From positions 1-7,799 of the forward strand of contig CALGNW010000132.1 of NCBI GenBank assembly GCA_937958345.1: DNA of 7,799 bases, in the 5' to 3' direction. Position 1 is the first letter of the stretch. Every line of letters starts with the position of its first letter. Positions 1-6,778 of the stretch are shown one piece after another. A program made the translations under genes and the position numbers. This stretch comes from an uncultured Neomegalonema sp. Its GTDB lineage: Bacteria; Pseudomonadota; Alphaproteobacteria; Rhodobacterales; Rhodobacteraceae. Under the pieces are notes generated by a model, which saw only the letters and a list, made by a program, of their open reading frames with translations, was not told the origin of the DNA and did no database searches.

Positions 1-822
1 GTCTCCGAGCGGGATTTGGCGCGGGCCGTGGCCACCTTTCGCGGCGAGACAGCCAGTCGCCGCGTGGGCGAGATAATGACCACCAAAGTCATCACCGCCC
101 GCCCCGAAGACAGCGTTCTGACCACCCTCCAGATTATGACCGACGCCAATATCCGGCACATTCCGATCATCTCGGCGGGAAAGCCGACAGCGATGCTCAG
201 CGTCCGGCAATTCGAACACGCCTACAAGGCGCTCCTCGCACAATCGCGCACCGACCACCTGACAGGGCTGGCCAACCGCCGCCACTTCGTGGAAGAACTT
301 GAACAGGAATTGAGCCGGAAAAACCGTTTCGGAACAACGTTATCCGTTGCGATGGTAGACCTCGATAACTTCAAGCTTGTGAACGATACCTACGGGCATG
401 ACGCCGGCGACGACGTCATCCGTGCTGTCGCCGATCTGTTGAAGGATGAATGCCGCGAGTATGATGAAGTCGGGCGTTTGGGCGGCGAAGAATTCGCCAT
501 TCTGTTTCCCGGAACCTCACTTTCGGATGCAAAGATCGCCTGCGAGCGAATTCAGCGGGCGATCCGGCGCACGGTGGTCAAAACCGAGGGCGGCGCAGAA
601 ATCACCTTTTCGGCCAGCATCGGCCTTTACGAGTCGCTCGTGGAAAACGAAAATGGCCGCCGCGTGCTGAAATATGCCGATCAGCTGCTTTATCAGGCCA
701 AGGCCGCCGGTCGTGATTGCGTCGTCGGGGGCGACGGCGACATCGCAAGCGCCCCTGTTATGGCGGAGGCGGATGCCGAAAGCGGCCCGATTCGATCCGA
801 CGGGGCGATCCCCGCGATTTAA
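1..822 (+). CDS. CBS-domain/GGDEF diguanylate cyclase (5' partial)
   Basis: The open frame runs in from the left edge, so only the last 273 residues are present; the TTG at 16 is not taken as the start because coding continues upstream of it. Residues 1-10 (VSERD...) look like the end of a first CBS repeat, and about 22-71 form a second one. A GGDEF domain follows from about residue 84 (DHLTGLANRR). It has the metal-binding stretch MVDLDNFK (119-125), the active-site GGEEF at 161-165, and the usual closing YADQLLYQAK (225-234). R152-x-x-D155 lies exactly five residues before GGEEF, the position of the inhibitory I-site, so feedback control by product is expected. The product should condense two GTP into cyclic di-GMP, with the CBS pair probably sensing an adenine nucleotide (family knowledge). 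The last 30 residues or so, rich in Ala and acidic residues, look disordered. No membrane segment is visible in the part present. Confidence 0.93.
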   Translation, partial: VSERDLARAVATFRGETASRRVGEIMTTKVITARPEDSVLTTLQIMTDANIRHIPIISAGKPTAMLSVRQFEHAYKALLAQSRTDHLTGLANRRHFVEELEQELSRKNRFGTTLSVAMVDLDNFKLVNDTYGHDAGDDVIRAVADLLKDECREYDEVGRLGGEEFAILFPGTSLSDAKIACERIQRAIRRTVVKTEGGAEITFSASIGLYESLVENENGRRVLKYADQLLYQAKAAGRDCVVGGDGDIASAPVMAEADAESGPIRSDGAIPAI

Positions 823-824
823 CG

Positions 825-859
825 GGGCGTCCCGGCGGTGCAGGACCGCTTTGTCGCCC
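825..859 (+). other. Nested hairpin just after the diguanylate cyclase gene
   Basis: An outer 5-bp stem (GGGCG 825-829 with CGCCC 855-859) encloses a 5x5 internal loop. Inside is a 5-bp stem (GCGGT 835-839 with ACCGC 845-849) with a 5-nt loop. It begins 3 nt after the stop codon. No T-run follows directly, the first being at 890, so it is not a classical intrinsic terminator. It may stabilise the mRNA 3' end or be chance pairing in GC-rich DNA. Confidence 0.3.
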
Positions 860-889
860 ATGACGGGTGTCACATGAAAATTGCCGACA

Positions 890-907
890 TTTTTTCACTT
901 TTTTCAC
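890..907 (+). repeat. Tandem 9-bp repeat, TTTTTTCAC x2
   Basis: Two exact, adjacent copies of TTTTTTCAC lie at 890-898 and 899-907, in an AT-rich patch of the 210-bp gap between the diguanylate cyclase gene and etfB. They are 126 bp upstream of the etfB start, so they could be a protein-binding site or curved DNA near the etfBA promoter, or the T-runs could help end upstream transcription. No convincing -35/-10 pair could be picked in the gap. A small inverted repeat, ATTCC-N6-GGAAT, is also present at 952-967. Confidence 0.45.
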
Positions 908-1032
908 GCGTTGCGACAATTCTCTCTCGCACTCGGTCGCGTTCTTGCGCTATTCCACGTCGGGAATGGGCTACCGCGCTGCAATAAACTCGCGTAAGCC
1001 TGCGCCGAATTTGTGATGCGAAAGGTCTCAAG

Positions 1033-1794
1033 ATGAAGGTACTTGTCCCCGTCAAAAGGGTGATCGACTATAACGTCAAGGTCCGTGTGAAGGCGGATCA
1101 GAGCGGTGTCGATCTGGCCAATGTGAAAATGTCGATGAACCCGTTTGACGAAATCTCCGTCGAACAGGCAATCCGCATGAAAGAGGCGGGGCAGGTCGAA
1201 GAGATCGTCGTCGTCTCGATTGGCGTGACCAAAAACCAGGAAACCCTGCGCACCGCCCTCGCCATGGGCGCGGATCGCGCGATCCTCGTCGAGGCGACCG
1301 ATAATGCCGAAAACGATATCGAGCCGCTGGCCGTAGCCAAGATCCTCAAGGGGATCGTTGAAGAGGAACAGCCCGGTCTGGTCCTGCTCGGCAAACAGGC
1401 CATCGACAACGACGCCAATGCAACGGGCCAGATGCTCTCGGCATTGCTCGGCTGGTCGCAGGCGACATTCGCCTCCAAGGTCGAGATCGAGGGCGACAAG
1501 GCGACCGTCACCCGCGAAGTCGACGGCGGCCTTCAGGTCATCAAGGTGAACATGCCCGCCATCGTCACGGTGGATCTGCGCCTGAACGAGCCGCGCTATG
1601 CGTCGCTGCCGAACATTATGAAGGCTAAGAAAAAGCCGATGGATACGAAAACGCCCGCCGATTACGGCGTTGACGTCACACCGCGCCTTGTCACGGTGAA
1701 AGTGACCGAACCGCCTGCACGTCAGGCCGGTGTCATTGTCGGTTCCGTCGAGGAACTGGTCGACAAACTGAAAAACGAAGCGGGAGTAATCTGA
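1033..1794 (+). CDS. etfB: Electron transfer flavoprotein, beta subunit
   Basis: EtfB pairs with EtfA in a cytoplasmic heterodimer that takes electrons from acyl-CoA and other flavin dehydrogenases and passes them to ETF:ubiquinone oxidoreductase; the beta subunit binds a structural AMP. The 253-residue protein has normal family length and starts with the typical MKVLVPVKRVIDYNVKVR. The nucleotide-binding segment is around 119-134 (LGKQAIDNDANATGQ). The family signature covers about 160-202, ending in RYASLPNIMKAKKKP (188-202). This contains the recognition loop that docks partner dehydrogenases; L192 corresponds to the anchoring leucine of the human protein. The ATG is supported by an AAAGG ribosome-binding site at 1021-1025. 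The TGA stop shares its last A with the etfA ATG (TGATG at 1792-1796), so the two are translationally coupled and probably made in equal amounts. Confidence 0.98.
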   Translation: MKVLVPVKRVIDYNVKVRVKADQSGVDLANVKMSMNPFDEISVEQAIRMKEAGQVEEIVVVSIGVTKNQETLRTALAMGADRAILVEATDNAENDIEPLAVAKILKGIVEEEQPGLVLLGKQAIDNDANATGQMLSALLGWSQATFASKVEIEGDKATVTREVDGGLQVIKVNMPAIVTVDLRLNEPRYASLPNIMKAKKKPMDTKTPADYGVDVTPRLVTVKVTEPPARQAGVIVGSVEELVDKLKNEAGVI

Positions 1795-2720
1795 TGGCTG
1801 TTCTCATTCTCGCCGATCACGACAACGAAACCCTCAACGACCAGACCGCAAAATCTGTCACCGCGGCCAAGGCCATGGGCGGCGACATTCACATCCTCTG
1901 CGCAGGCAGCGGATGCAGCGGCGTTGCGGCGCAGGCGGCGAAGCTCGACGGCGTGGCAAAAGTGCTGTGCGCGTCGGATGATGCCTATGGCCACGACCTT
2001 GCCGAACCCCTTGCGGATCTGATCGTCAGCCTCGCTGGCGACTACGAACACCTTGTCGGGGGTGCTACCACCACCGGCAAAAACGTCATGCCCCGTGTCG
2101 CGGCACTGCTCGACACCAACATGATCTCGGATATTTCGGCTGTTGAATCCCCCGACACGTTCGAGCGTCCGATCTATGCCGGCAACGCGATGGCCGTCGT
2201 CAAATGCGGCGATCCGAAAAAGGTCATCACCGTGCGCGGCGCGTCGTTTGATGCAACGGGCGAGGGTGGTTCGGCTGCGGTCGAAGAAATCGCAGCAGTC
2301 GCAAACCCCGGCCTGTCCGAATGGGTCGAGGACAAGGTCATCTCGTCCGACCGTCCTGAACTGACTTCCGCAAAAATCGTCATTTCCGGCGGTCGCGGCA
2401 TGGGTTCGAAGGAAAACTTCGAGATCATCGACAAGGTCGCGGACAAACTCGGTGCAGCTGTCGGCGCATCGCGTGCCGCGGTCGACTCGGGTTATGCACC
2501 GAACGATTATCAGGTCGGCCAAACCGGCAAAGTCGTCGCGCCGGACCTTTATATCGCCGTCGGGATTTCGGGTGCGATCCAGCACTTGGCCGGAATGAAA
2601 GACTCCAAGGTCATCGTTGCGATCAACAAGGACGAGGAAGCGCCGATCTTTCAGGTCGCCGATTACGGCCTCGTCGCCGATCTCTTCGACGCTGTGCCGA
2701 AACTCGAAGCGGCGCTTTAA
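1794..2720 (+). CDS. etfA: Electron transfer flavoprotein, alpha subunit
   Basis: EtfA supplies most of the FAD site of the EtfAB dimer. At 308 residues it has the usual bacterial length. The N-terminal domain I (about 1-180) is followed by the FAD-binding domain II. There, SGGRGMGSKENF (198-209), GASRAAVDSGY (224-234) and QVGQTGKVVAPDLYIAVG (240-257) are the expected flavin contacts. The stretch LYIAVGISGAIQHLAG (252-267), continuing to VIVAIN (273-278), matches the classical EtfA signature. The segment NKDEEAPIFQVADYGLVADL (278-297) is also family-typical. The start overlaps the etfB stop by 1 nt and has a GGGAG ribosome-binding site at 1782-1786, inside the end of etfB. A strong terminator lies 53 bp after the stop, so etfBA is probably a two-gene transcription unit. 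Confidence 0.98.
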   Translation: MAVLILADHDNETLNDQTAKSVTAAKAMGGDIHILCAGSGCSGVAAQAAKLDGVAKVLCASDDAYGHDLAEPLADLIVSLAGDYEHLVGGATTTGKNVMPRVAALLDTNMISDISAVESPDTFERPIYAGNAMAVVKCGDPKKVITVRGASFDATGEGGSAAVEEIAAVANPGLSEWVEDKVISSDRPELTSAKIVISGGRGMGSKENFEIIDKVADKLGAAVGASRAAVDSGYAPNDYQVGQTGKVVAPDLYIAVGISGAIQHLAGMKDSKVIVAINKDEEAPIFQVADYGLVADLFDAVPKLEAAL

Positions 2721-2732
2721 TCCGACAGGCGT

Positions 2733-2751
2733 CGCGGGGTGTTACCCCGCG
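2733..2751 (+). other. Perfect 8-bp hairpin downstream of etfA
   Basis: CGCGGGGT (2733-2740) and ACCCCGCG (2744-2751) form a perfect stem with a GTT loop, 12 nt after the etfA stop. No T-run follows, so it is not itself an intrinsic terminator. A competing pairing exists: GCGTCGC (2729-2735) is exactly complementary to GCGACGC (2756-2762). The likely role is protection of the etfBA mRNA 3' end, or nothing beyond GC-rich pairing. Confidence 0.5.
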
Positions 2752-2772
2752 TGCAGCGACGCAACAGTGATC

Positions 2773-2802
2773 AGCCCCGGTATCCGCCGGGGCTTTTCTT
2801 TT
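2773..2802 (+). terminator. Rho-independent terminator of etfBA
   Basis: An 8-bp stem, AGCCCCGG (2773-2780) with CCGGGGCT (2787-2794), has a 6-nt loop (2781-2786) and is followed by TTTTCTTTT (2794-2802). This is a textbook intrinsic terminator, 53 bp downstream of the etfA stop codon. It separates etfBA from the small exported-protein genes that start at 2830. Confidence 0.92.
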
Positions 2803-2829
2803 ACGCAAATTCCGCACACTCTTTTCGTC

Positions 2830-3249
2830 ATGGCAAAGTCGGTTTCGAAATGTGCGGCATGGACGGCGCTTGCGATCCTGTTCACTGCGCCTGCATCCGC
2901 AGACACCGTGAACAGCTATACGGGCGCGGACGGGGCCGTTTATACGATCGTACAGCAACGGCCCTTCACCGATACGCTCACGGCGATGATGGTGCGTATC
3001 GACCATGACGGCGCGGTCATTCTGATGGAGATGGCACTCGATTGCACGGCAGAGCGATACGGCTCGCTCGGCATGACGTTCGACCTGCCGCGCGAGGGTG
3101 ATCTAAGCGCCGACATCGAAGACCTGACACGCCACAGCGATTCAATCCGCACCAGCCGGATCGGAGGGGTATCGCTGACAACGCTCGATGCGAACCTCGA
3201 AAATGACTCAGTTATCGCATTATTTGATATGGGCTGCGCACGCGGTTAA
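2830..3249 (+). CDS. Small exported protein of unknown function (paralogue A)
   Basis: I do not recognise a family. The 139-residue product has a clear Sec signal peptide: MAKSVSK, a hydrophobic core at about 9-20, and PASA|DT, so cleavage after A24 is likely and the mature protein would be about 115 residues in the periplasm. It has just two cysteines after cleavage, C72 and C136, which could form a disulfide. Residues 41-83 align by hand with the next gene's product (V41, Q43-R44, D48, M54-V55, D60-G61, E67, A69, C72, L80-G81, T83). The open frame extends upstream to 2617, across the etfA end and the terminator. The ATG at 2830 is chosen because the signal peptide begins there and the terminator would cut off longer forms. 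No Shine-Dalgarno sequence precedes it, and only 27 nt separate it from the terminator, so its promoter must overlap the terminator or the mRNA has a very short leader. Confidence 0.78.
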   Translation: MAKSVSKCAAWTALAILFTAPASADTVNSYTGADGAVYTIVQQRPFTDTLTAMMVRIDHDGAVILMEMALDCTAERYGSLGMTFDLPREGDLSADIEDLTRHSDSIRTSRIGGVSLTTLDANLENDSVIALFDMGCARG

Positions 3250-3270
3250 ATCTGAGCGAGAGGAAAAACT

Positions 3271-3672
3271 ATGTTCAAACGACTTGGCATGTGTGCCGCC
3301 CTCGTCGGCGCAACATCCCCCGCATATGCGGGCGGCGGTATCGGCTATTCGTCAACCGACGCCGCCGGAACAATCGAACGGGTGGTCGGACAGCGCGATT
3401 TACCGGATGAGCGCGTTGGCGCGATGGTGTCCTATACCCGCAAAGACGGCTCGCGCTCGTTCGTTGAATATGCGATTGCCTGCGAACCGCTTGCCTTCGC
3501 CTATCTCGGCATCACCACCGGAACAGTCGAACGCACACCCAACCTGCGCACCGTGCGCGTGATGAGTGACGCGCTGCTCGGCAACACGGTCCGGCCTGTG
3601 AATATGATCGCGCTCGGCAACGAAACATCCGAAACGTCCGTCAGGGCGATTGCACAGGCGGTCTGCTCCTAG
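3271..3672 (+). CDS. Small exported protein of unknown function (paralogue B)
   Basis: No known family recognised. The product is 133 residues with a signal peptide (MFKRLGMCAALVGA, then SPAYA|GGG), probably cleaved after A20, leaving a mature periplasmic protein of about 113 residues. Two cysteines remain, C71 and C132 (next to last residue), spaced almost as in the upstream gene's product (61 versus 64 residues apart). Shared features are Q41-R42, D46, M52-V53, D59-G60, E66, A68, C71, L79-G80, T82 and a C-terminal S-V-x-A before the last Cys. I infer an old tandem duplication. The gene starts 21 nt after the upstream stop with a good GAGAGGA ribosome-binding site (3258-3264), so the two are probably co-transcribed. 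Its TAG stop (3670-3672) overlaps the stop of the opposing agmatinase gene, leaving no room for a terminator between them. Confidence 0.82.
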   Translation: MFKRLGMCAALVGATSPAYAGGGIGYSSTDAAGTIERVVGQRDLPDERVGAMVSYTRKDGSRSFVEYAIACEPLAFAYLGITTGTVERTPNLRTVRVMSDALLGNTVRPVNMIALGNETSETSVRAIAQAVCS

Positions 3673-4637
3673 ACCCGTCCGACCTCGTTGCGCCGCGCCC
3701 CTTTCGCCTCGGCCAACAGGCACAGCCAGTCATGGGCGACGGTCGCCGCCGCCAGTGCGGTGATTTCGGCATGGTCATAGGGCGGCGACACCTCGACCAC
3801 ATCCATCCCGATCAGGTTCAGCCCCTTCAGGCCACGGATCAGTTCCAACGCCTGCCACGACGCCAGCCCCCCGATAACCGGCGTGCCGGTTCCGGGCGCA
3901 TAGGCGGGGTCCATCCCGTCCACATCGAACGACAGATAAAGCGGTGCATCGCCAACCCGCGCGCGGATTATCTCCAACGCCGCATCAACGCCATTCCGAT
4001 GCACCCACGGCGCGGTCAGGATTTCGAACCCGTGATCGCTGTCGTTATAAGTCCGCAATCCGACCTGAGTAGACGTCGACACGTCAATGATCCCCTCGGC
4101 GGCGGCCCGCGCGAACATCGTCCCGTGATCCAGCTTGCGCCCGTCATCCTCCCACGTGTCGCAATGGGCATCAAATTGCAGCAATGCGACAGGCCCGTGA
4201 ATCTTGGCGTGCGCCTTGATCAGCGGATAGGCGACAAAGTGATCCCCGCCCAGCGTCAGCATCTTTGCACCGCTGGCAAGGATCGCATCCGCATGTGCCT
4301 CGATCGACGCCGTAACGGTTTCGGGATGGTGCGGATCAACGAAACAATCGCCGTAATCGACAATCCCCAGATGCTCGAACAGGCTGAACCCCCAGGGAAA
4401 CGAGTCCAGCTCGGACAGTTGCGCCGACGCCGCGCGAATGGCCTGCGGCCCGAACCGGCATCCCGGGCGGTTCGTCACGGACGCATCATAGGGCACGCCG
4501 CTGACGACGACATCAACGCCTTCAAGGTCGCGCGAGTACTGCCGCCGCAAAAAGCTCAGGGCGCCGCCATAGGTCATTTCCAGCGGGCGTCCTTTGACAC
4601 CGCCCCGAAATGCGAAATCGCCTTTAACGTCGGTCAT
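3669..4637 (-). CDS. speB: Agmatinase (ureohydrolase family)
   Basis: This is a cytoplasmic di-manganese ureohydrolase, expected to split agmatine into putrescine and urea. The 322-residue sequence has all metal ligands of the arginase/agmatinase fold: H133 in LGGDHF, D156, H158 and D160 in FDAHCD, and D238 and D240 in SFDVDGMDP. It also has the agmatinase-like APGTGTPVIGGL (247-258), DHGTMF (170-175) and DVVEVSPPYD (279-288, with E282). The start lies 6 nt after the stop of the upstream puuA-like gene, and a short GAGG ribosome-binding sequence overlaps that stop, so it is the last gene of the operon. Agmatinase is favoured because the neighbours import putrescine and gamma-glutamylate it. 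Relatives acting on guanidinobutyrate or guanidinopropionate share these motifs, so the substrate is inferred. The C-terminal codons run into the CTAG shared with the convergent gene. Confidence 0.88.
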   Translation of the reverse strand: MTDVKGDFAFRGGVKGRPLEMTYGGALSFLRRQYSRDLEGVDVVVSGVPYDASVTNRPGCRFGPQAIRAASAQLSELDSFPWGFSLFEHLGIVDYGDCFVDPHHPETVTASIEAHADAILASGAKMLTLGGDHFVAYPLIKAHAKIHGPVALLQFDAHCDTWEDDGRKLDHGTMFARAAAEGIIDVSTSTQVGLRTYNDSDHGFEILTAPWVHRNGVDAALEIIRARVGDAPLYLSFDVDGMDPAYAPGTGTPVIGGLASWQALELIRGLKGLNLIGMDVVEVSPPYDHAEITALAAATVAHDWLCLLAEAKGARRNEVGRV

Positions 4638-4643
4638 ACCGCC

Positions 4644-5978
4644 TCACAATTTATGCAGATACGTTTTGTATTCCGCGTCCGAAATCATCGTTGCCAGCTT
4701 GGCCACTTCGGCACGGCGACACGCGGTATAGACCCGCACATATTCCGCGCCGTAAACCGCCGCCGCAATCGCAGAGCCCTCGAATTCATCCAGGGCACTG
4801 GTCCAGTCGTGGTGCAGCCGCTCGCCTTCCGACCCGTCGCCGTCGGTCAGTGCCGGACCCGCTTTGGCCTTGGTTTCCAGTCCGTGCGCAATACCGCCGA
4901 GGATCGCGGCCAGCGCCAGATAAGGGTTCACATCCGCGCCGCTGATCCGGTGCTCCAACCGCGCTCCGCCGCCGCTCGTCGCCGGAACACGCACCGCGAC
5001 ACCGCGATGATCCAGTCCCCATGTCAGGGCCATCGGCGCATAGGAACCGGGTTGAAAGCGCCGGTAAGAATTGGCATGCGGCGCGAAAACGGCCTGCAAC
5101 TCGCGCATCGATCCCAACAACCCGCCAATCGCATGATCCAGCGGCGCGGCGACGCCGGTTTCGGCGGCAAAGATATTGCGGCCCCCGCTGTCCAGCAGGC
5201 TCACGTGAACATGCATTCCGCTGCCCGGAGGATCACCATAAGGCTTGGCCATAAATGTTGCCGCAACACCATGTTTGCGTGCTGCGGCCTTGACCAGCCG
5301 CTTGAACAGCATGGCATGATCGGCGGCGGCCATCGCATCTGCGATATGATTAAAGTTGATCTCGAACTGCCCCGGTCCGAACTCCGCAATCAGCGTATCG
5401 GCGGGAATATCCTGCACATCGCAAAATTCCAGAATGTCATCCAGCATCGGCTCCAGCGCCGTTGTCGCGGCCAGTTCGTATACCTGCGCACCCTCCAGCC
5501 CCGGCGGCGGCACAGGTGCATCCCCGACGCGCCCACCGGCCTGAAAGACGTAGAACTCCAACTCGGTCGCAACAACGGGCGTTACTCCCAGCGCCTCCAA
5601 TCGCGCGACCTGCGACGCCAGACGCGTGCGCGGATCATAGACACAGCCCGCGCCGTTCGGTTCCTGCAACGTCATCAGAACCTGCGCCGCATCCTCCGAC
5701 CACGGGATCGGTTTGAGCGTATCCAGAATGGGCCGCGCGATTCCGTCAGGGTCACCGATTGCGGCGGCCAGTTGTGTTTCGTCAACATCCTCGCCGAAAA
5801 TGTCCAGCGCATAGGTCGACATCGGCAGGCGGATTCCGTCACCCGACAGCTTGCGCGCGGCATCGCCCGGCAACCATTTGCCGCGCATAACACCGTTCAT
5901 ATCGGGAAATAAAAGTTCGATACGGTCGAGTTTCGGATGGGCGCTGATAAACGCCTCGATACGGTCTTGGTCGGTCAC
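4644..5978 (-). CDS. puuA: Gamma-glutamylpolyamine synthetase (glutamine synthetase family)
   Basis: A 444-residue member of the glutamine synthetase superfamily, probably ligating glutamate to putrescine with ATP to give gamma-glutamylputrescine, the first step of the Puu pathway. The N-terminal beta-grasp part contains FPDMNGVMRGKWLP (24-37). The catalytic part has ELEFYVF (139-145; E139 and E141), AEFGPGQFEINF (198-209; E199 and E206), GSGMHVHVS (252-260; H256), NSYRRFQPGSYAP (303-315) and RLEHRISGADVNPYLALAA (340-358). The adenylylation-site region of true GlnA was not seen. The GTG at 5978 is chosen as start: it is 2 nt past the potI stop and gives normal family length. The frame stays open to 6206, but that part lies inside potI and encodes a Cys-rich, GS-unlike sequence. 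The ribosome-binding site is weak, suggesting reinitiation after potI. The exact amine (putrescine, spermidine or another) is inferred from the neighbouring transporter and agmatinase. Confidence 0.88.
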   Translation of the reverse strand: MTDQDRIEAFISAHPKLDRIELLFPDMNGVMRGKWLPGDAARKLSGDGIRLPMSTYALDIFGEDVDETQLAAAIGDPDGIARPILDTLKPIPWSEDAAQVLMTLQEPNGAGCVYDPRTRLASQVARLEALGVTPVVATELEFYVFQAGGRVGDAPVPPPGLEGAQVYELAATTALEPMLDDILEFCDVQDIPADTLIAEFGPGQFEINFNHIADAMAAADHAMLFKRLVKAAARKHGVAATFMAKPYGDPPGSGMHVHVSLLDSGGRNIFAAETGVAAPLDHAIGGLLGSMRELQAVFAPHANSYRRFQPGSYAPMALTWGLDHRGVAVRVPATSGGGARLEHRISGADVNPYLALAAILGGIAHGLETKAKAGPALTDGDGSEGERLHHDWTSALDEFEGSAIAAAVYGAEYVRVYTACRRAEVAKLATMISDAEYKTYLHKL

Positions 5979-5980
5979 TG

Positions 5981-6778
5981 TCAGGTCTCGCTGCGGCTGA
6001 TCTCCGCACGCTTGCCGGCAAGCGAGGCGAGGATCACCCCCAGCGCAACAACGGAAATCAGAATGGTGGAAAGGGCATTGATTTCGGGCGTCACGCCAAG
6101 GCGCACCGAACTGTAAATTTTCATCGGCAACGTCGTCGCCCCCGGCCCGGAGGCAAAGGACGCAATCACCAGATCGTCCAGTGACAGCGTGAAGGTCAAC
6201 AGCCACGCGGCAACAATCGCGGGCGCGATAATCGGCAACGTCACCGACATAAACGCATCCAGCTTTGACGCGCCGAGGTCTTCGGCGGCTTCCTCCAGCG
6301 AGCGGTCAAAACTGACCAGTCGCGAGGAAATCACCACGGTCGCAAAGCACATCGCAAACGTAATATGCGCCAGCATGATCGTGACAATTCCGCGATCCAT
6401 GCCGATTGCAATAAACAGCAACAGCAAAGACAGGCCCGTAATCACCTCGGGCATGACCAACGGCGCATAGACCATGCCGGTAAACAGTGTCCGGCCTTTG
6501 AACCGCCCTGCACGCACCAGAACCAGCGCCGCCATCGTTCCCAGCACGGTCGCAACGGTCGCGGTCACAACGGCAACCCGCAATGTGACCCATGCCGCAT
6601 CCAGAAATGCCTCGTTCTCCAGCAGTGCGCTGTACCACTTTGTTGAAAAGCCGCCCCAGACAGTGACCAGCTTGGACTCGTTGAAACTGAAAATCACGAG
6701 GATCAGAATAGGGATATAAAGAAACGCAAACCCCAGCGCGATGGACGTGGCATTGAACCACGAAAAGCGGTTGTTCAT
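5981..6778 (-). CDS. potI: Putrescine/spermidine-type ABC transporter permease (PotI/PotC-like)
   Basis: Second inner-membrane permease subunit of a polyamine-type importer, 265 residues. Six hydrophobic segments are visible at about 12-31, 60-88, 101-125, 130-152, 183-207 and 233-254. The cytoplasmic EAA loop, EEAAEDLGASKLDAF followed by VTLP (162-182), is where the ATPase subunit docks. MNNRFSWFNATSIALGFAFL and the YAPLVMPEVITGLSLLLL region (104-121) are typical of PotI/PotC. The frame is open to 6880, but the ATG at 6778 is taken as the start. It has a GGAGG ribosome-binding site (6786-6790, 7-nt spacing), begins just before the first membrane segment, and overlaps the potH stop as ATGA (6775-6778). 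PotI versus PotC cannot be settled here; the substrate could be putrescine or spermidine. Confidence 0.93.
   Translation of the reverse strand: MNNRFSWFNATSIALGFAFLYIPILILVIFSFNESKLVTVWGGFSTKWYSALLENEAFLDAAWVTLRVAVVTATVATVLGTMAALVLVRAGRFKGRTLFTGMVYAPLVMPEVITGLSLLLLFIAIGMDRGIVTIMLAHITFAMCFATVVISSRLVSFDRSLEEAAEDLGASKLDAFMSVTLPIIAPAIVAAWLLTFTLSLDDLVIASFASGPGATTLPMKIYSSVRLGVTPEINALSTILISVVALGVILASLAGKRAEISRSET

Noticed and set aside
517..873. 118-codon antisense frame over the GGDEF gene
   Set aside because: It lies opposite the conserved GGDEF core and has no ribosome-binding site or recognisable domain.
1722..2585. 287-codon open frame antisense to etfA
   Set aside because: It lies opposite a complete, motif-rich EtfA and has no domain pattern of its own; the etfA and etfB coding signals account for the region.
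2617..2829. 71-codon upstream extension of the first exported-protein gene
   Set aside because: It overlaps the etfA end and the terminator, is Arg/Ser-rich, and would bury the signal peptide inside the protein.
3877..3890. Short palindrome-like sequence ACCGG-CGTG-CCGGT
   Set aside because: It lies inside the conserved APGTGTPVIGG coding segment of the agmatinase, so the codons explain it.
3732..5912. Very long (726-codon) open frame on the plus strand, antisense to the agmatinase and ligase genes
   Set aside because: It is in exact codon register with both minus-strand genes, so it stays open simply because they avoid the sense codons TTA, CTA and TCA. It ends where the ligase uses a TTA codon. 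The product is Arg/Gln/His-rich without recognisable domains, while the opposite strand carries full family motifs.
5979..6206. 76-codon N-terminal extension of the glutamate-ligase frame
   Set aside because: It lies wholly within potI, is Cys-rich and unlike glutamine synthetase N-termini. Starting at the GTG at 5978 gives the usual length and spacing.
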